64,000 nt of DNA from Takakia lepidozioides (Eukaryota > Streptophyta > Takakiopsida > Takakiales > Takakiaceae): positions 22,504,001 through 22,568,000 of the forward strand of contig CM060733.1 in the NCBI GenBank assembly GCA_030704615.1. Direction: 5' to 3'. Each line of letters begins with the position of its first letter. The stretch's first letter is position 1. Both the position numbers and the translations under genes were made by a program. Shown piece by piece: positions 10,230 through 21,508 of the stretch. The notes under the pieces are model-generated. The model saw only the letters and a program-made list of their open reading frames with translations, was not told the DNA's origin and searched no databases.

Positions 10230-11792
10230 AACCTGAGAGGGAGGGAGTTTGTGCATCAGAGCAGAGACATCGTCGCAAGCTCCAAAAATTGTACTTCGGA
10301 CATAGGCCAATGCCGAAGGGGAGGAAGCAGATGCGTCTACAGGAGGAGAAAGCCATCTCATAGCAGCAGGCCACGCAGGCAACCCAGCCACCAGTGAGAG
10401 CTCCGTGTTATCGGGATGCGCGCAGCTGATCGAGCACCGAAACCCCCCTCATTTTTCTTCTGCAATACTTAGACTCTATGCTAGGAGACTTGAATATAGA
10501 ATATGTTTGCATGCCTAACCGGAAAGGTGGACGTGCTGGAGGGATCGCAGGAATCCAAAGAGCCGCAGGAAGAGTCCGTGGAGCTAGCTGCAGCACGCAC
10601 ACCCAGCCGATCCACGAGCACGGGTCTTCCTGCCGGGCCTAGCCCTGTGCGTTTCAAGGACGCGGCTTTGAAGGGCAAGTCTTTGCAGTTCAAAGCCCCA
10701 GAGAGCGACTCGCGTTCAAAGGTCATGGAGAATCACCAGCAGGGGTCGGGCCCTTCTCCAGCAAAGACGAAGAAGAAGCAACCCGTCCTTCAACTGGTTT
10801 ATGAACCGGACTAGGCCGTTTCCCCCCCAACCCACACGAATGAAGCAGAAGGGTACAGGGCAGATTCAATTGCAGCAGACACCTTCACCTGCAAGAATGA
10901 GGAAGCACAAGGCAATCAGGGGGAGGGCGGAGCAGTCTCCCGCAAAACCGATTCCACGAGCTGAAGCCCAGTTCCTGCTTGATTTCCAGCCTGGTGATGT
11001 TGGGGTCGTCTCTACTGCAGCGAAGGCAATGGGATCGACCGATTTTGTCGATCTGTTACCGGAGGAGGGTGCTGCCGCTCAACGTTCGAAGCAACACCTG
11101 ACCACCGTTGAGGAAGATCTTCATAATACTGCAGGCCTGGAGGAGGCCTCTGCAATGGCAGAATTGCCCGCAAAGATTCCCAAGAGTGCAGCTCCAGTTG
11201 GGGATGCTCCAGCTGCTCAGCCCCTACCGCCATCTGCAGAAATGTCTCCGGAGGAATTCCAAAGTGCAGCGGATATTATGCAATGTATTCGGCCACATCG
11301 GGAGACATCGTTATCTGGTACACAGTTTACACAGAAGATACTGGTTCGAATGTGGAAACATTGTCCGCTTTTGAGTATATCCCAGGCCACTACGCCTTCG
11401 AGCGGGGTGACGATCTCGGTCTGAGGAGTCCGTGGCTCCTGCGCATCCTTGATTCCGATTTTCCCAGCTACGACGGGCACCCATGCGGAAGAATGCGCAC
11501 TGCTATGCTGTTGCGGTGGAACTGCTGCCAGTGGACGTGGGTGGACTCCATCGGAGAGACATATTCTCCTGAAGGAGTGCGCTCCTCTTCTCCATTGTAT
11601 GGGGACATTCGCATTGGTGTGGACGACAAAAACGTGAAGCTTTCCATATTCGATGGTGGTATGATTGAAGGGCACGATATTGTGGTGAACATCAACAGGG
11701 GTGGTACAACGGCTGCAATCCAATTTACCTGGAGGAGCCTGATGACTCATGAGCTAGTTTTCAGAGCAGTCGAAGTCCCATTGACAACGTGA
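10230..11792 (+). pseudogene. Plus-strand ORF series with SPAK/SPAR motifs, unknown function
   Basis: Three overlapping frames follow one another: 10503-10814, 10801-11424 and 11283-11792. The first two are basic and contain repeated PSPAK, PSPAR and QSPAK tetrads, which resemble S/T-P-basic DNA-binding tails. The third has no such motif and encodes about 169 residues with several Trp and Cys residues. Because the frames overlap in different phases, either introns or frameshifts separate them. I do not recognise a family. The ORFs lie inside the 4806-12257 element and face the opposite way to its methyltransferase-like and SWIM genes. Confidence 0.35.
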
Positions 11793-12096
11793 CTTGTATT
11801 CAGAAGGCACAGGGCTAAAGATTTGTTTCCACAATCAGCACAGTAGACGTGCTTCAAATGCAATTCATGTGGATCAATAAAAACCCCATAGTGCCGTCTT
11901 TTTGTTCTATTCTGTATCCATCGTTCCCAGAATGCATCATTCCACATTTCGTTTGGGATTGGGAGTGTGGGTGGATTTTGCAAGTGGCTGGTAGGCTGAA
12001 ATGGGCCCCCATTGTATAGAGCAGTACCACCCTACCATTCGCGAAACATTGCCTTTCAATATGTAATTCTAAAAAACATTGCCGAACCTCCTTCAT
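11747..12096 (-). pseudogene. Cys-containing fragment, possibly an N-terminal exon of the SWIM/MULE-like gene
   Basis: Two overlapping minus-strand frames give MWNDAFWERWIQ ... HVYCADCGNKSLALC. The CxxC followed by another Cys resembles the start of copy C (KCAHCKEPPTC), but similarity is weak. Position near the right end of the element would suit a first exon. Confidence 0.25.
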
Positions 12097-13039
12097 CGGG
12101 AGGTCCTTCTCCCCCTATGACCGTGACACCCTAAACCCTATTCCCGCGGACACTCATTTCCGGAAAATAGTCCTGCTCATGTTTTTTTCGACACTTACGA
12201 CTTTGCTCATGGCTCATGCCGCTCATGGCTCATGGCTCATGAAATAGCAGCCCCCCACCCAACCAATAGCACCCCTCTCCACTTGGACTCAATGACAAGG
12301 AATGCAACATCCCATCGCCCACCAAGTCCTGGTGTGGGAAAAAGTGAGGGAGAGAATGGCCTCCAAGGCCTTATAAGCCCCCCCTCCACACTCGGGGCGC
12401 GCGCTGTCATCATGACTGTGCACGCACTACAACAAATTGCGGCTTTTACGTCTCTGTGTTATGACTGCAAATGCAGTCATGGAAGCCATTTACGACTTCC
12501 TGACTCTGCAGACGTAAAGACCTAGTCAGTTGTGACATGGCAGATATGACTCTCCAGGCTGGCTGTCACGCGGCGCCAGAGCAGCTGTGGGGGTAGTCAT
12601 ACACGCTGGCATTACTGAATGACTGAACGGGTCCATGTCAGCCGTTGTGTAATAGAGACACGTGCTCTGTACAGAACACGCCACGTGTCAGACTGCGACA
12701 CCATCCGACTGCAGAGGAGGGAATCAGACGTTAGCATGTGTCGCATCGTGATTTTGACACGTGGTTCCTCATGTCAATTGACACGCGTCGCTGTTGGGGG
12801 TTGTAGATTTACTTTATTGTTATTATAATTACTAAAATAATAATTATAATTATTTGTTATTATAATTATTATTACTGACCAACATGGGATAGTGGCACAT
12901 TATTAAATAACGAATTTTTGAAATTATATTCTTAGATAAAATATTTATTCACTCAGATACCAAAACACACCCTTACGGGGAAGGAGAGTTTGCCTTAGTG
13001 CCTGTGCTGAATTGCATATGCTACTGTTACCTGTTTATG

Positions 13040-15360
13040 GATACTTTTTTATTGTCACTTTGGCAGTATCATATCAAAGTCACTCCAAACTATCTACCAT
13101 CTACCCATGACCATCTACCCATGCAGGTTTCTTGTAGCTATCCTTCCACAGGGAATCATCGGTAATCTGGAGCTTGAAATCCGGCTTTCTTGGATGATCT
13201 GGACCCACACTCTATCCCTGCTCCTTCAGCTATCCATGCCTCTGCATAGATCATGCATATATCCTTGCATTGCTGTTAGCAGCTGACAATGACAGCCTAC
13301 ATTTGTTCCAGCAAACACCCAACTCAACTTACCACACAAGTTCCTATCCTCAATTGCATCTGTTACTCTCTGTAATCCAACAGGCATTTACCTTTTTGCC
13401 TCGGTTGTCCCACCATTGACTGGGGTCAGAAAAGTAGTCATTCCACAGCTTCCCCTCATCTCCGTTAACTGTTTTTCGATACTTTCCTGTTGTCACATTG
13501 GCAATATCATGTCAAAGTCACTCCAAACTAGATTCACTCAACCAGCTAACTTGCAGACATTGAAATTTAGGGCCGGTTCTGATAAGAGGGAAAAACAGGG
13601 TGAAATGTGTTGAAGAAGGTGCCTTTATTAGCAGTGCTTGATTTTATCAATTGTGCCGCTACTCCTGCGGCTTCCAGTTCACCATCTACCCATGCAGGTT
13701 TCTTATAGCTAAATCCACAGGTAATCATAGGTAATCATGTGCTTGAAATCTGGCCCTCTTGGATGAATCTGGACCCATACTCTATCCCTGCTCTTTCAGC
13801 TATCACTGCTTCTGCACAAATCATGCATACTTCCTTGCCTTGCAGCTGATAATGACAGCCTACATTTGTTCTAGGAAACACCCAACTCAGCTTATCACAC
13901 TAGTTCCTATGCTGAATTGCGTCTGCCTTCTATAATCTAACAGGCATTAACCTTTTTCCCTCGGTTGTCCCACCATTCCACAACTTCTCCTCGTCTCTGT
14001 GACCTGTTTCTAGATACTTTCCTGTTGTCACATTGGCATCATGTCAAAGTTCAGATCGACATCTAGTACAATTCCACCATGAACCTCTTTGCTATTTTGC
14101 AGGGCTGCCAGGCTTGCACACATGTTGCAAATGTAACAAACGCGATGTGGTTGCGCTGCAGTATCCTTTCCCATACCACTTGCTCATAGACCTCTCCAAA
14201 GGGCCTCCATCCTGTGCCGCTGTTGTGCATATCCTGGGATCATCATCCCTCCATGCACCCCAATTTGGCATACAAGTCCACAAGGGCATAGTTCAGAACA
14301 ACATTTGTTTAATTCCAGCTTGGACGATCAACATCACAAACCCCGTCTTCACTCATTGCCTACTCTAGGTAAGTGCAATTATGGGCTAGGCTGGTACCAC
14401 ATCTCATTCAGCCATATTATCAAAACAACCATGTATCCTTGTAGTTGCACCCTGCAACCTTGGCATACATGTCCACTACGACAACGTTCAGAATCACATC
14501 AAATACAATACCAGCTTTGACAATATCACCGTGGACCTCTGTACCCTTTTTCAGGGCTGCCAGGCGTGCATTTGACATACATATCCACCAAGGCAGTGTT
14601 TAGAGTGACATCTAGTGGTACAATTCCAGATTTGATAATGGACCTTTGCGTCCTTTCCAGGGCTACCAGGCTCGCATTTGATATACATGTACACCAGGGG
14701 AATGTTCAGAATGACATCAGGTACAATTCCAGCTTTGATGATGTCACCATGAACCTCTTGGCCCCTTCCCAGGGCTGCTAGGCTCGCATATGCATATTAA
14801 CAAACACAAATGAATATGACCTGGTTTGGCTTCATCCTTTCCCACATCATTTGTTCTTAGGTTTCCAAAGCCTTACTCCCACACCTATGCTACACACACC
14901 TTACAATCATGGCAGTCCACAACACCACATCTCATTTAGCCATGTTGTCGAACTCTCCCTTTGCATCAGGCTTGCTGCACCCACATTTGGCATACATGTC
15001 CACTAGGGCAGTGGTCAGAATGACAACTAGTACAGTTTCAGCTTTGACGATGGCACATGGCCAAGAGATATCCCAATATCCCGCTACCAATGGGTTCAAT
15101 GCATACTCTTGTCACATTGGCAGTATCATGTCAAAGTCACTCCAACTAGATTCACTCAACCAGCTAACTTGCAGAATTGAACATGAAAATTTAGGGCCGA
15201 TTCTGATAAGAGGGGAAAATAGGGTGAAATGTGTTTCAGAAGGTGCCTTCATTAGCAGTGCTTGATTGTATCAATTGTGCTGCTGTTGCTGCGGCTTCCA
15301 ATTGACCATCTACCCATGCAGGTTTCTTGTATCTATCCTTCCACAGGGAATCATAGATAA
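13040..15360. repeat. Diverged direct repeats inside the CACTA element
   Basis: A block beginning near CACTTTGGCAGTATCAT and including CTACCCATGCAGGTTTCTT, GACAGCCTACATTTGTTC and CACCCAACTCA recurs near 13040, 13490-13690, 14020 and 15110-15360. Other words such as GGGCTGCCAGGC and CATGTCCACTAGGGCAG repeat between 14090 and 15010. No reading frame of note. Confidence 0.7.
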
Positions 15361-15526
15361 TCTGGAGCTTGAAATCTGGCCCTCTTCCACACTCTATCCC
15401 TGCTCCTTCAGCTATCTATGCCTCTGCACAAAATCATGCATACAACAATCATTCCAGCAAACACCCCAACCCTACTTATCAATGAGCAACGAGCTAACTT
15501 ACATAATTCAATATGCATCTCAAGGC

Positions 15527-16372
15527 CGAGTATGATGAGAGGGCAAAACAGGCTGAAATAGGTCGAAGAAGAACCCATGGAGGATTTGACCGACCATCAA
15601 CCCAAAAGGACCTCTTGTGTGTGCTGCTTGTGTCTTGTAGTCAGGTAATATCGGATTGGTCTGTGAGAACCAGCACGGTGCAGATGAGCAGGCAGAGATT
15701 GAAACACGGCCTGCTAAGACCAAGCTGACTCTCCCAAGAACCTTGAAACATCAGGAAGAATACCAAATCATGGTACTAACAGGAGCCAACAGCCCACATT
15801 TGCAGGATGGACAAACTTCTTCACATCGTACATTAAGGAAAAGCCACACCTTGCCATTGCGATTGTCGCACCATCGTGAAGGATCTTTAAAAATCTCATG
15901 CCAACTCTGCTCCGTGCTGCAAATGAAGGGCCGAGTCTGATGAGAGGGCAAAACAGGCTGAAATAGGTCGAAGAAGAAGGTGCCCTCACCACATTGTCCT
16001 CGACCTTGTGTCATGGCCCATGGAGGATTTGACTGACCATGAACCCAAGAGGACCTCTTCAGTGTGCTGCTTGTTTCTGTAGTCAGGTAATGTCGGATTG
16101 GTCAGTGAGAACCACCACGGTGCAGCTGAGTGGGCAGAGATTGAAACACGGCCTGCTAAGACCAAGCTAACTCTCCCAAGAACCTTGTAAACATCAGGAA
16201 AAATACCAAATCATGGTACTAACAGGAGCCAACAACCCACATTTGCAGGATGGACAAACTTCTTCACATCGTACATTAAGAAAAAGCCACACCTTGCGAT
16301 TGCGGTTGTCCCACCATCGTGAAGGATCTTTTAGAAACTCATGCCAGCTCTGCTCCGTGCTGTAAAATCAGG
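15527..16372. repeat. Tandem duplication of about 410 bp inside the CACTA element
   Basis: The unit begins GATGAGAGGGCAAAACAGGC at 15534 and again at about 15938. It includes GAGATTGAAACACGGCCTGC in each copy (third partial copy near 16385). The copies are highly similar by eye, with a short extra segment in the second. Confidence 0.85.
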
Positions 16373-17361
16373 GCCGAGCGGGTAGAGATTGAAACACGGC
16401 CTGCTAAGACGAAGCTGACTCTCCCAAGAACGGCGGGCTCCCAGCCGAAACCTCCTCGCACACATACCGTAGCGTTTCTAGGATTGCTTGCTCCAAATGC
16501 GAAGGTTGATCCAACTGCGGGCCTCCCATGCATGTTTGCCCTCTCTCCCGCTCGCTCGCTCTAAGTCCCAACCCTCTCTCTCTCTCCCTCCCGCTCGCTC
16601 TAAGTCTGTTCACGCTACCGTGATGGGCAACTTTTTAAGTTTTTAAACCTTTTTGTAAACCCTAAAAGCCCCTTTTTGATTTTTTTTTCTTTTTTTCTTC
16701 TTTCTTAAAGGAAACCACAGGTCCTCGAGGAGGGGGAAAATTCACCCGCCTTCATTTATGGGCCATAAGACGTACAGGACGATCAACGCCCAGACATACT
16801 GTCACGAACAATCCCACACACGGGATAAGGCAGCGGGTTTGAACCCCAAACCACCAGGGCGACACACTGTGCACTTACCAGCCGATGTGTTTTTTTTTTT
16901 TTTTTTAAATTGCATTTTGTTAAAAAAAAAATTGATTCTAGTGGTCAGAGTCTCCGTTTTTTCAAAATATAAATACTCATATATTATATATATATAACCA
17001 GAAAAGCATGTGTTGACATGTGCAGTCATGTAGTGATTCATCCATGTGATGATCTGGCAGAATGCATTAGAGTGAGAGTCATGAAGTCATATGTCTTTCT
17101 AGCAATATACACACGTCATTCTAGTGTAGCCATGACCGTGACTGGTAGTCATATCTGCCATGCCAATATTCGTGGTCAAACATGTTTGACCTGTGTTCCG
17201 CAGAGTCCGGAGCCATGCAGTCGCATATACGCCTTCCCCAGACCTGCATTATGACTGCAAAAGCATTTTACGACTGCAAATGGCATTTCTGCCACAAATC
17301 TGTCATGACTGCGCACCCATGGGAGTCGTAAAAGCCGCAATCTGTTGTAGTGACGCTAGTT

Positions 17362-17565
17362 ATAGCTGCGACCGTCAGCAGGGGTGGTCGCATCTTTTTT
17401 TCTTTTCTTTATTATGTGCGACCACCAGCAGGGGGGTGGTCGCAAAATTTTTATTTTTTTAATAGGTGCGACCACCAGCAGGGGGATGGTTGCAGATTTT
17501 TTTAATTTTTTAATGGGTGCAACCACCAGCAGGGGGTGGTCGCAAATTTTTTTATTGTTGGTGAT
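17362..17565. repeat. Tandem hairpin array TGCGACCACC-AGCAG-GGTGGTCGCA
   Basis: Four tandem units of about 50-57 bp, each with 10-bp inverted arms TGCGACCACC and GGTGGTCGCA around AGCAGGG, followed by an A/T tract. The array starts about 10 bases outside the CACTA right end. Confidence 0.9.
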
Positions 17566-17874
17566 CCGTGACAAGAGTGAAGAGGTTGCCATAGAAGTAG
17601 TATCTGAAATGTGTCACTGCCCATACTGCAGCTAGACACCCCTTCATATGAGCTATATTTCGCCTCGGCCCTCGAACTTTAGAAGCTTGACAGCCTGCTA
17701 CAACTTCAAAGTGAGTATAATGTCAACGATGGTGTTCTCCAAAATAGATCTGTTCAGCGTTCAGAGAGTAGAGCGTTTAGTCATCGGAGAAACATTTTGC
17801 TGCGATTTGTGGACAAGTTTCCTCCTTTCAGACCCAGACAGCCACCAAGAAACAGACTCCCTCAGAAATCAATT

Positions 17875-18310
17875 GTTCGCACCAAACTGAATTCATCTCG
17901 AAGCTTTTCGAAGAGGGTCCGAACCAATGGCTTAGTAAGAATGTCCGCCAGTTGATCTATGGATGGAACATGATTGATTTTCAACTCTCCTCCTGTGACT
18001 TTTTCCCTAATAAAATGGTGACGGATTTCTATGTGCTTCGTTCTGTCGTGAAAGACTAGATTTTCTGACAGCTTGATTGCATTTTGATTGTCACACATCA
18101 TCTGCGTGGGTTCTTTCTCATCGACAAATTGTAGTTGTGAAAGAAGCCTTCTTAACCACAGCCTCCTTAGCACCACTAGTCAAAGCCATGTACTCAGCTT
18201 CTGTCGAAGACAGAGCCGTGCATGGCTGTTTCCTGCTTCCCCAAGAGATGAGACTTGAACCTAGCTTGAACAAATATCCTATGGTGGACTTCCAATCATT
18301 AAGGTCTTTA
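17875..18310 (-). pseudogene. Ty1/copia RNase H fragment
   Basis: On the minus strand the sequence encodes the characteristic copia RNase H run WKSTIGYLFKLG, SSTEAEYMAL, then after a frameshift CDNQNAIKLSEN and FHDRTKHIEIRHHFIREKV. It ends in ILTKPL. This is the C-terminal end of a copia pol polyprotein. The frame shifts near 18140-18180. No LTR is recognised beside it. Confidence 0.9.
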
Positions 18311-18520
18311 GCTTTAGCCTTAGTCTAAGACTTTAGTTCTTGTGAATCTTGTCCTTGCTATCAATTCTTTGCAAAGGGATACATAGTGGTATTCCAAGAT
18401 GAGAGTTATACTATCACAGATAGCTCATTGGAAGTTGTGGTAGCAAGAGCTATTTTGTATAATTGTTTTTATAGATGACAACATCATGTCTCTAGTGCTC
18501 TTACCTCATCTTCACCACAG

Positions 18521-19140
18521 TTGAGATCTACACCTGTCATATCAGAAACAGACTTGTGGCATAAAAGATTAGGTCATGTGAGCATTAAGAAGTTGAGACA
18601 AATGCAACTCTCAAGCCATCGTGAGGAAGGACTACCATTGAAGGAGATGAGTAATATACGTCTATGCAAAGGTTGTATGAAAGGGAAGCAACATCGAGGT
18701 CAATTTCTTAAAGAAGGTGGCCGAAGAACCACAAATATATTGGAGATTGTACATTCAGATGTGTGCAGGCCAATGCAAATAACATCCCTTGGAGAGCAAG
18801 GTACTTTGTGACATTCATTGATGATTTATCAAGGAAGGTTGTGGGGAATTTCCTAAGGCAGAAAAGTCAAGTGCTTAGAGAAATTCAAAGAGTTCAAAGT
18901 ATTTGCAGAAAAATAAACTGGAAAGCCTCTTAAGAAAAAGAAAAAAGAAAAAAGTATGACTCCTCTCCAAGGAAGCGTAACTTATGGAGTCACTTCACCC
19001 CAAAGGGCTACTGCCTTCCGCTAGGCATCTTAAGATTTTGAGATCTGGCAATGGTGGTGAATACATCTCAAAGGCTTTCAATCAGTTTTTTCAAGAGAAT
19101 GGAATAGCTCGACAGTTTACAATTGGCTATACAGAAGATG
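18521..19140 (+). pseudogene. Ty1/copia GAG-pre-integrase and integrase fragments
   Basis: Plus-strand sequence encodes DLWHKRLGHVSIKKLRQM and CKGCMKGKQHR, the HHCC pre-integrase finger of copia elements, followed after stops by LRSGNGGEYISKAF, the second-Asp region of the integrase core in which the usual SDNG reads SGNG. The strand is opposite to the neighbouring RNase H fragment, so these are two separate insertions or a rearranged one. Confidence 0.88.
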
Positions 19141-19164
19141 TGAAGGGATATAAGTTGTTCAATG

Positions 19165-19735
19165 TGGGAAGGATTGTTTGTACCAATGGCAGTTCTTACC
19201 GTTTGGGTTGAAGAATACTCCTGTAGAGTTTCAGAGGGTCATGGATAGGATTCTCGCGGGGCTAGATCTCGTTCGGTGCTACATTGATGACGTCGTCGTC
19301 TTTAATGCTAAGTCGAGGAGCATGAGAGACATCTTCAGGTGGTGTTTGAGAGCTTGAGAGTGCATGTGTTGAAACTGCACCCCGGAAAGTACAAGTTTTT
19401 CCACAACCAGATTGAGTATCTGGGCCATATGATATACCCTGGAGGATTGGGTGTTCAACAGACAAAGGTGGAGGCCATTGCATGCATACCATGTCCCACA
19501 GATGTGAGGAGAATTCGTGCTTTCATGGGGTTGGCAAACTACTATCGATGGTTTGTCAAGGAATTTAGCAGCATTGCAAAGGCTCTTACCAAGTTGACCA
19601 AGGTGGGTCAGGAGTGGCAGTAGGAGGACGAGCAGGAGGAAGCCTTTGAGGAGCTCAAGGCTCGATTGACTTCTGCACCTATTCTGAGGCGGCCTATTCG
19701 TGGGCGGCCTTTCCAGCTACATACGGATTGAAGTA
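19165..19735 (+). pseudogene. Ty3/gypsy reverse transcriptase and RNase H fragment
   Basis: The translation contains PFGLKNTPVEFQRVMD and CYIDDVVVF (the YxDD catalytic box), then in another frame the connection FFHNQIEYLGHMI and FMGLANYYRWFV. It ends in the RNase H start PFQLHTD. At least one frameshift and stops at 19320-19340 and 19621 make it a pseudogene. It abuts copia sequence on its left, giving a chimeric block. Confidence 0.9.
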
Positions 19736-19739
19736 TACT

Positions 19740-21508
19740 GGGGATTGGAGCACTGCTCACACAGGTGGCATGGATGATGAGGGAAAAGAGTTCGTAGTGG
19801 CATACGCTAGCCGCTCGAACAATGTTGGAGATGGAGATTCATAACATGGTCAAGTAGGATTAACTCTTAGATACTACTACTAGGTTTAATATTTAGCACG
19901 TAAGTTAGCAGATACACAGAGAAGCCACCCTGCGTAGTGGTGAGCCCAGTGAAGCTTAGCGATCTATGATGACCACCACGCTTCGTTGCTGTCCCACTCT
20001 TTGCTGTCCCACTCTCTGCAGGCTTGACCATCCAAGGGAGAACTTGGACTTCCCTACAGAGCTGTTTAGAGCTTAAGTATATAGTGAGCTCTTAGAAAGT
20101 TGGAAGTCAGACCTTTTTGACAGTAAGCTTTCCTTACTTGATCCACTTTATTCAGCACTTTGTGGTTCTCAAAAAGGAAGAAACATCCGACAGCTCCTAG
20201 GTATGTTGCTTTATCAAACAATAATCACACTCAGGGTGATTGGCGCTCTAGGTTCTTTATCCTATCAAAATTAAAAGCATTCATGAATTCTTCTAGAGAC
20301 CCTGCTAAAGCGCCCCCTTCTCTTTTCTTTTTCTTTTGGCCAGCTGATGAAAGGGGCTCATTAAAGCATATTCCATTTTTCATTCTAGAAAGAAAGCGAT
20401 ATGCCAACCGGGGCATGGGATCTATGGTTTTCTTGCTGGTTGACTTGTGAAGAGACTCAACTAGCAAAGCACTGCAGAACTTGATGGTACTTTGCCACGG
20501 TCCAGCTAGATCTCAGGTAGTTTGTGGTTCAAATTAAGATGTAACCCCTTAGATGGGCTCTGAGATATAAGTTACGAGCTAAATCAGTTAGACTACTGCT
20601 GTCCCTCTTTTCTGAAATAATCCGGTCGCCCCGTTCTCTTTTTCTTTCAAGTTGTATATAGTCCAAGTCATTTGTTTCCTCAGATCTATACCAACCTATC
20701 AGATCTGGAAAAAGAAATCTCTCTTTACACAAGCATCAATCTGCTGTGTGTGGTTTGCCCAATAACTAGGCCCCAAAAGGGCCTGGGCTTTTGGCTCAGC
20801 CTCGAGACATTCGAAGTTGGTAAACAGAGGTACAGGCACAACTTCCTTGATGGATTTGAAGAGGACGTACTGTCTCTGGTGGGCTCTGGTGAGAGTACCG
20901 GCCAGGACAATGACTTAAGAAGCGAATATTGTTTTCAGGTTGCCGACTCAACGGATTTGCAATCCCCCTTTCCTCTCTGCTTCTCTGTGCCGTTACATTT
21001 CTCATGTACGTAAAGTGATGTAAAAATAGGTGCACTTCGTTTCTTGCAGGCGGAAGATGTATGAAAATGTAGATGAGCTCTCTCGCAGGAGAATTTTAAG
21101 CATTACAAATGTATGTACATATCGGACCCATAGTCCAAGTGGTGTTCGCAGCCTGATTTCAAGCAAACCTTCAATATACCCATGCATCTTGTCACATTTA
21201 TACACATGGTGCCATAGCCAGGGTTGATCCCAGGTAGGTTCAATCCTGCAATGTTCCAACCATCTGCTCTTTGTGCTGTGCATTGAGCAGTAGGTTCTGC
21301 AAATTCCTTATCCGTTTGTCCGTTTATCATAAATTATGGTGGCGATAACCATCCAAATCACTTTCTCCCAATGGAGGGAAATACTAGGCCTATCTAGAAT
21401 GATGTGCGCAACAGCCGGTGTAAATAAAAGCATCAGAAGGCGGCTCAGATATACTAATCTTCAGAAGGGCCTCCTCTGTATGCAGTAGAGGGCTTGGAAC
21501 TTCTGCAC
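19740..21508. other. Unassigned sequence downstream of the thioesterase gene
   Basis: About 1.8 kb with no recognisable domain, repeat or RNA gene. Open frames of 60-110 codons on both strands show no conserved features. The part closest to 21508 may be the 3' untranslated region of the thioesterase gene. Confidence 0.4.

Larger units (their letters stand above)
4806..12257. mobile_element. Large DNA element with inverted GAGCATGAGC-rich ends
   Basis: The left end starts GGGGGGCTGTTATTTCATGA and continues with repeats of GAGCATGAGCGG and an A-tract. The right end, read on the minus strand from 12257, starts GGGGGGCTGCTATTTCATGA and continues with GAGCCATGAGC repeats. Both ends then carry a subterminal GGAAATAGGG or related motif. 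The interior holds a methyltransferase-like gene, a SWIM-finger gene, a plus-strand SPAK-motif ORF and palindrome arrays. I could not find a convincing target-site duplication, so the exact ends and superfamily are unresolved. A near-identical copy of the left end lies inverted at 59249-59660. Confidence 0.65.
12425..17352. mobile_element. Non-autonomous CACTA (En/Spm) element with 3-bp target duplication
   Basis: The left end at 12425 starts CACTACAACAAATTGCGGC; the right end at 17352, read on the minus strand, starts CACTACAACAGATTGCGGC. The first 26 bases differ at one position. Both ends are flanked by ACG (12422-12424 and 17353-17355), a perfect 3-bp target duplication. Subterminal copies of GACTGCA, TTTACGAC and GCAGTCAT occur at both ends, as expected for transposase binding sites. 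No transposase frame is present. The 4.9-kb interior consists of diverged direct repeats and unassigned sequence, so the element must have depended on another copy for mobility. Confidence 0.93.

Noticed and set aside
16830-16870. Polymerase III B-box GGGTTTGAACCCC
   Set aside because: The word is palindromic, no A-box lies at the right distance, and no second copy was seen.
20160-20760. Possible organelle DNA insertion, suggested by texture
   Set aside because: No recognisable mitochondrial or plastid gene; the impression could not be supported from the sequence.
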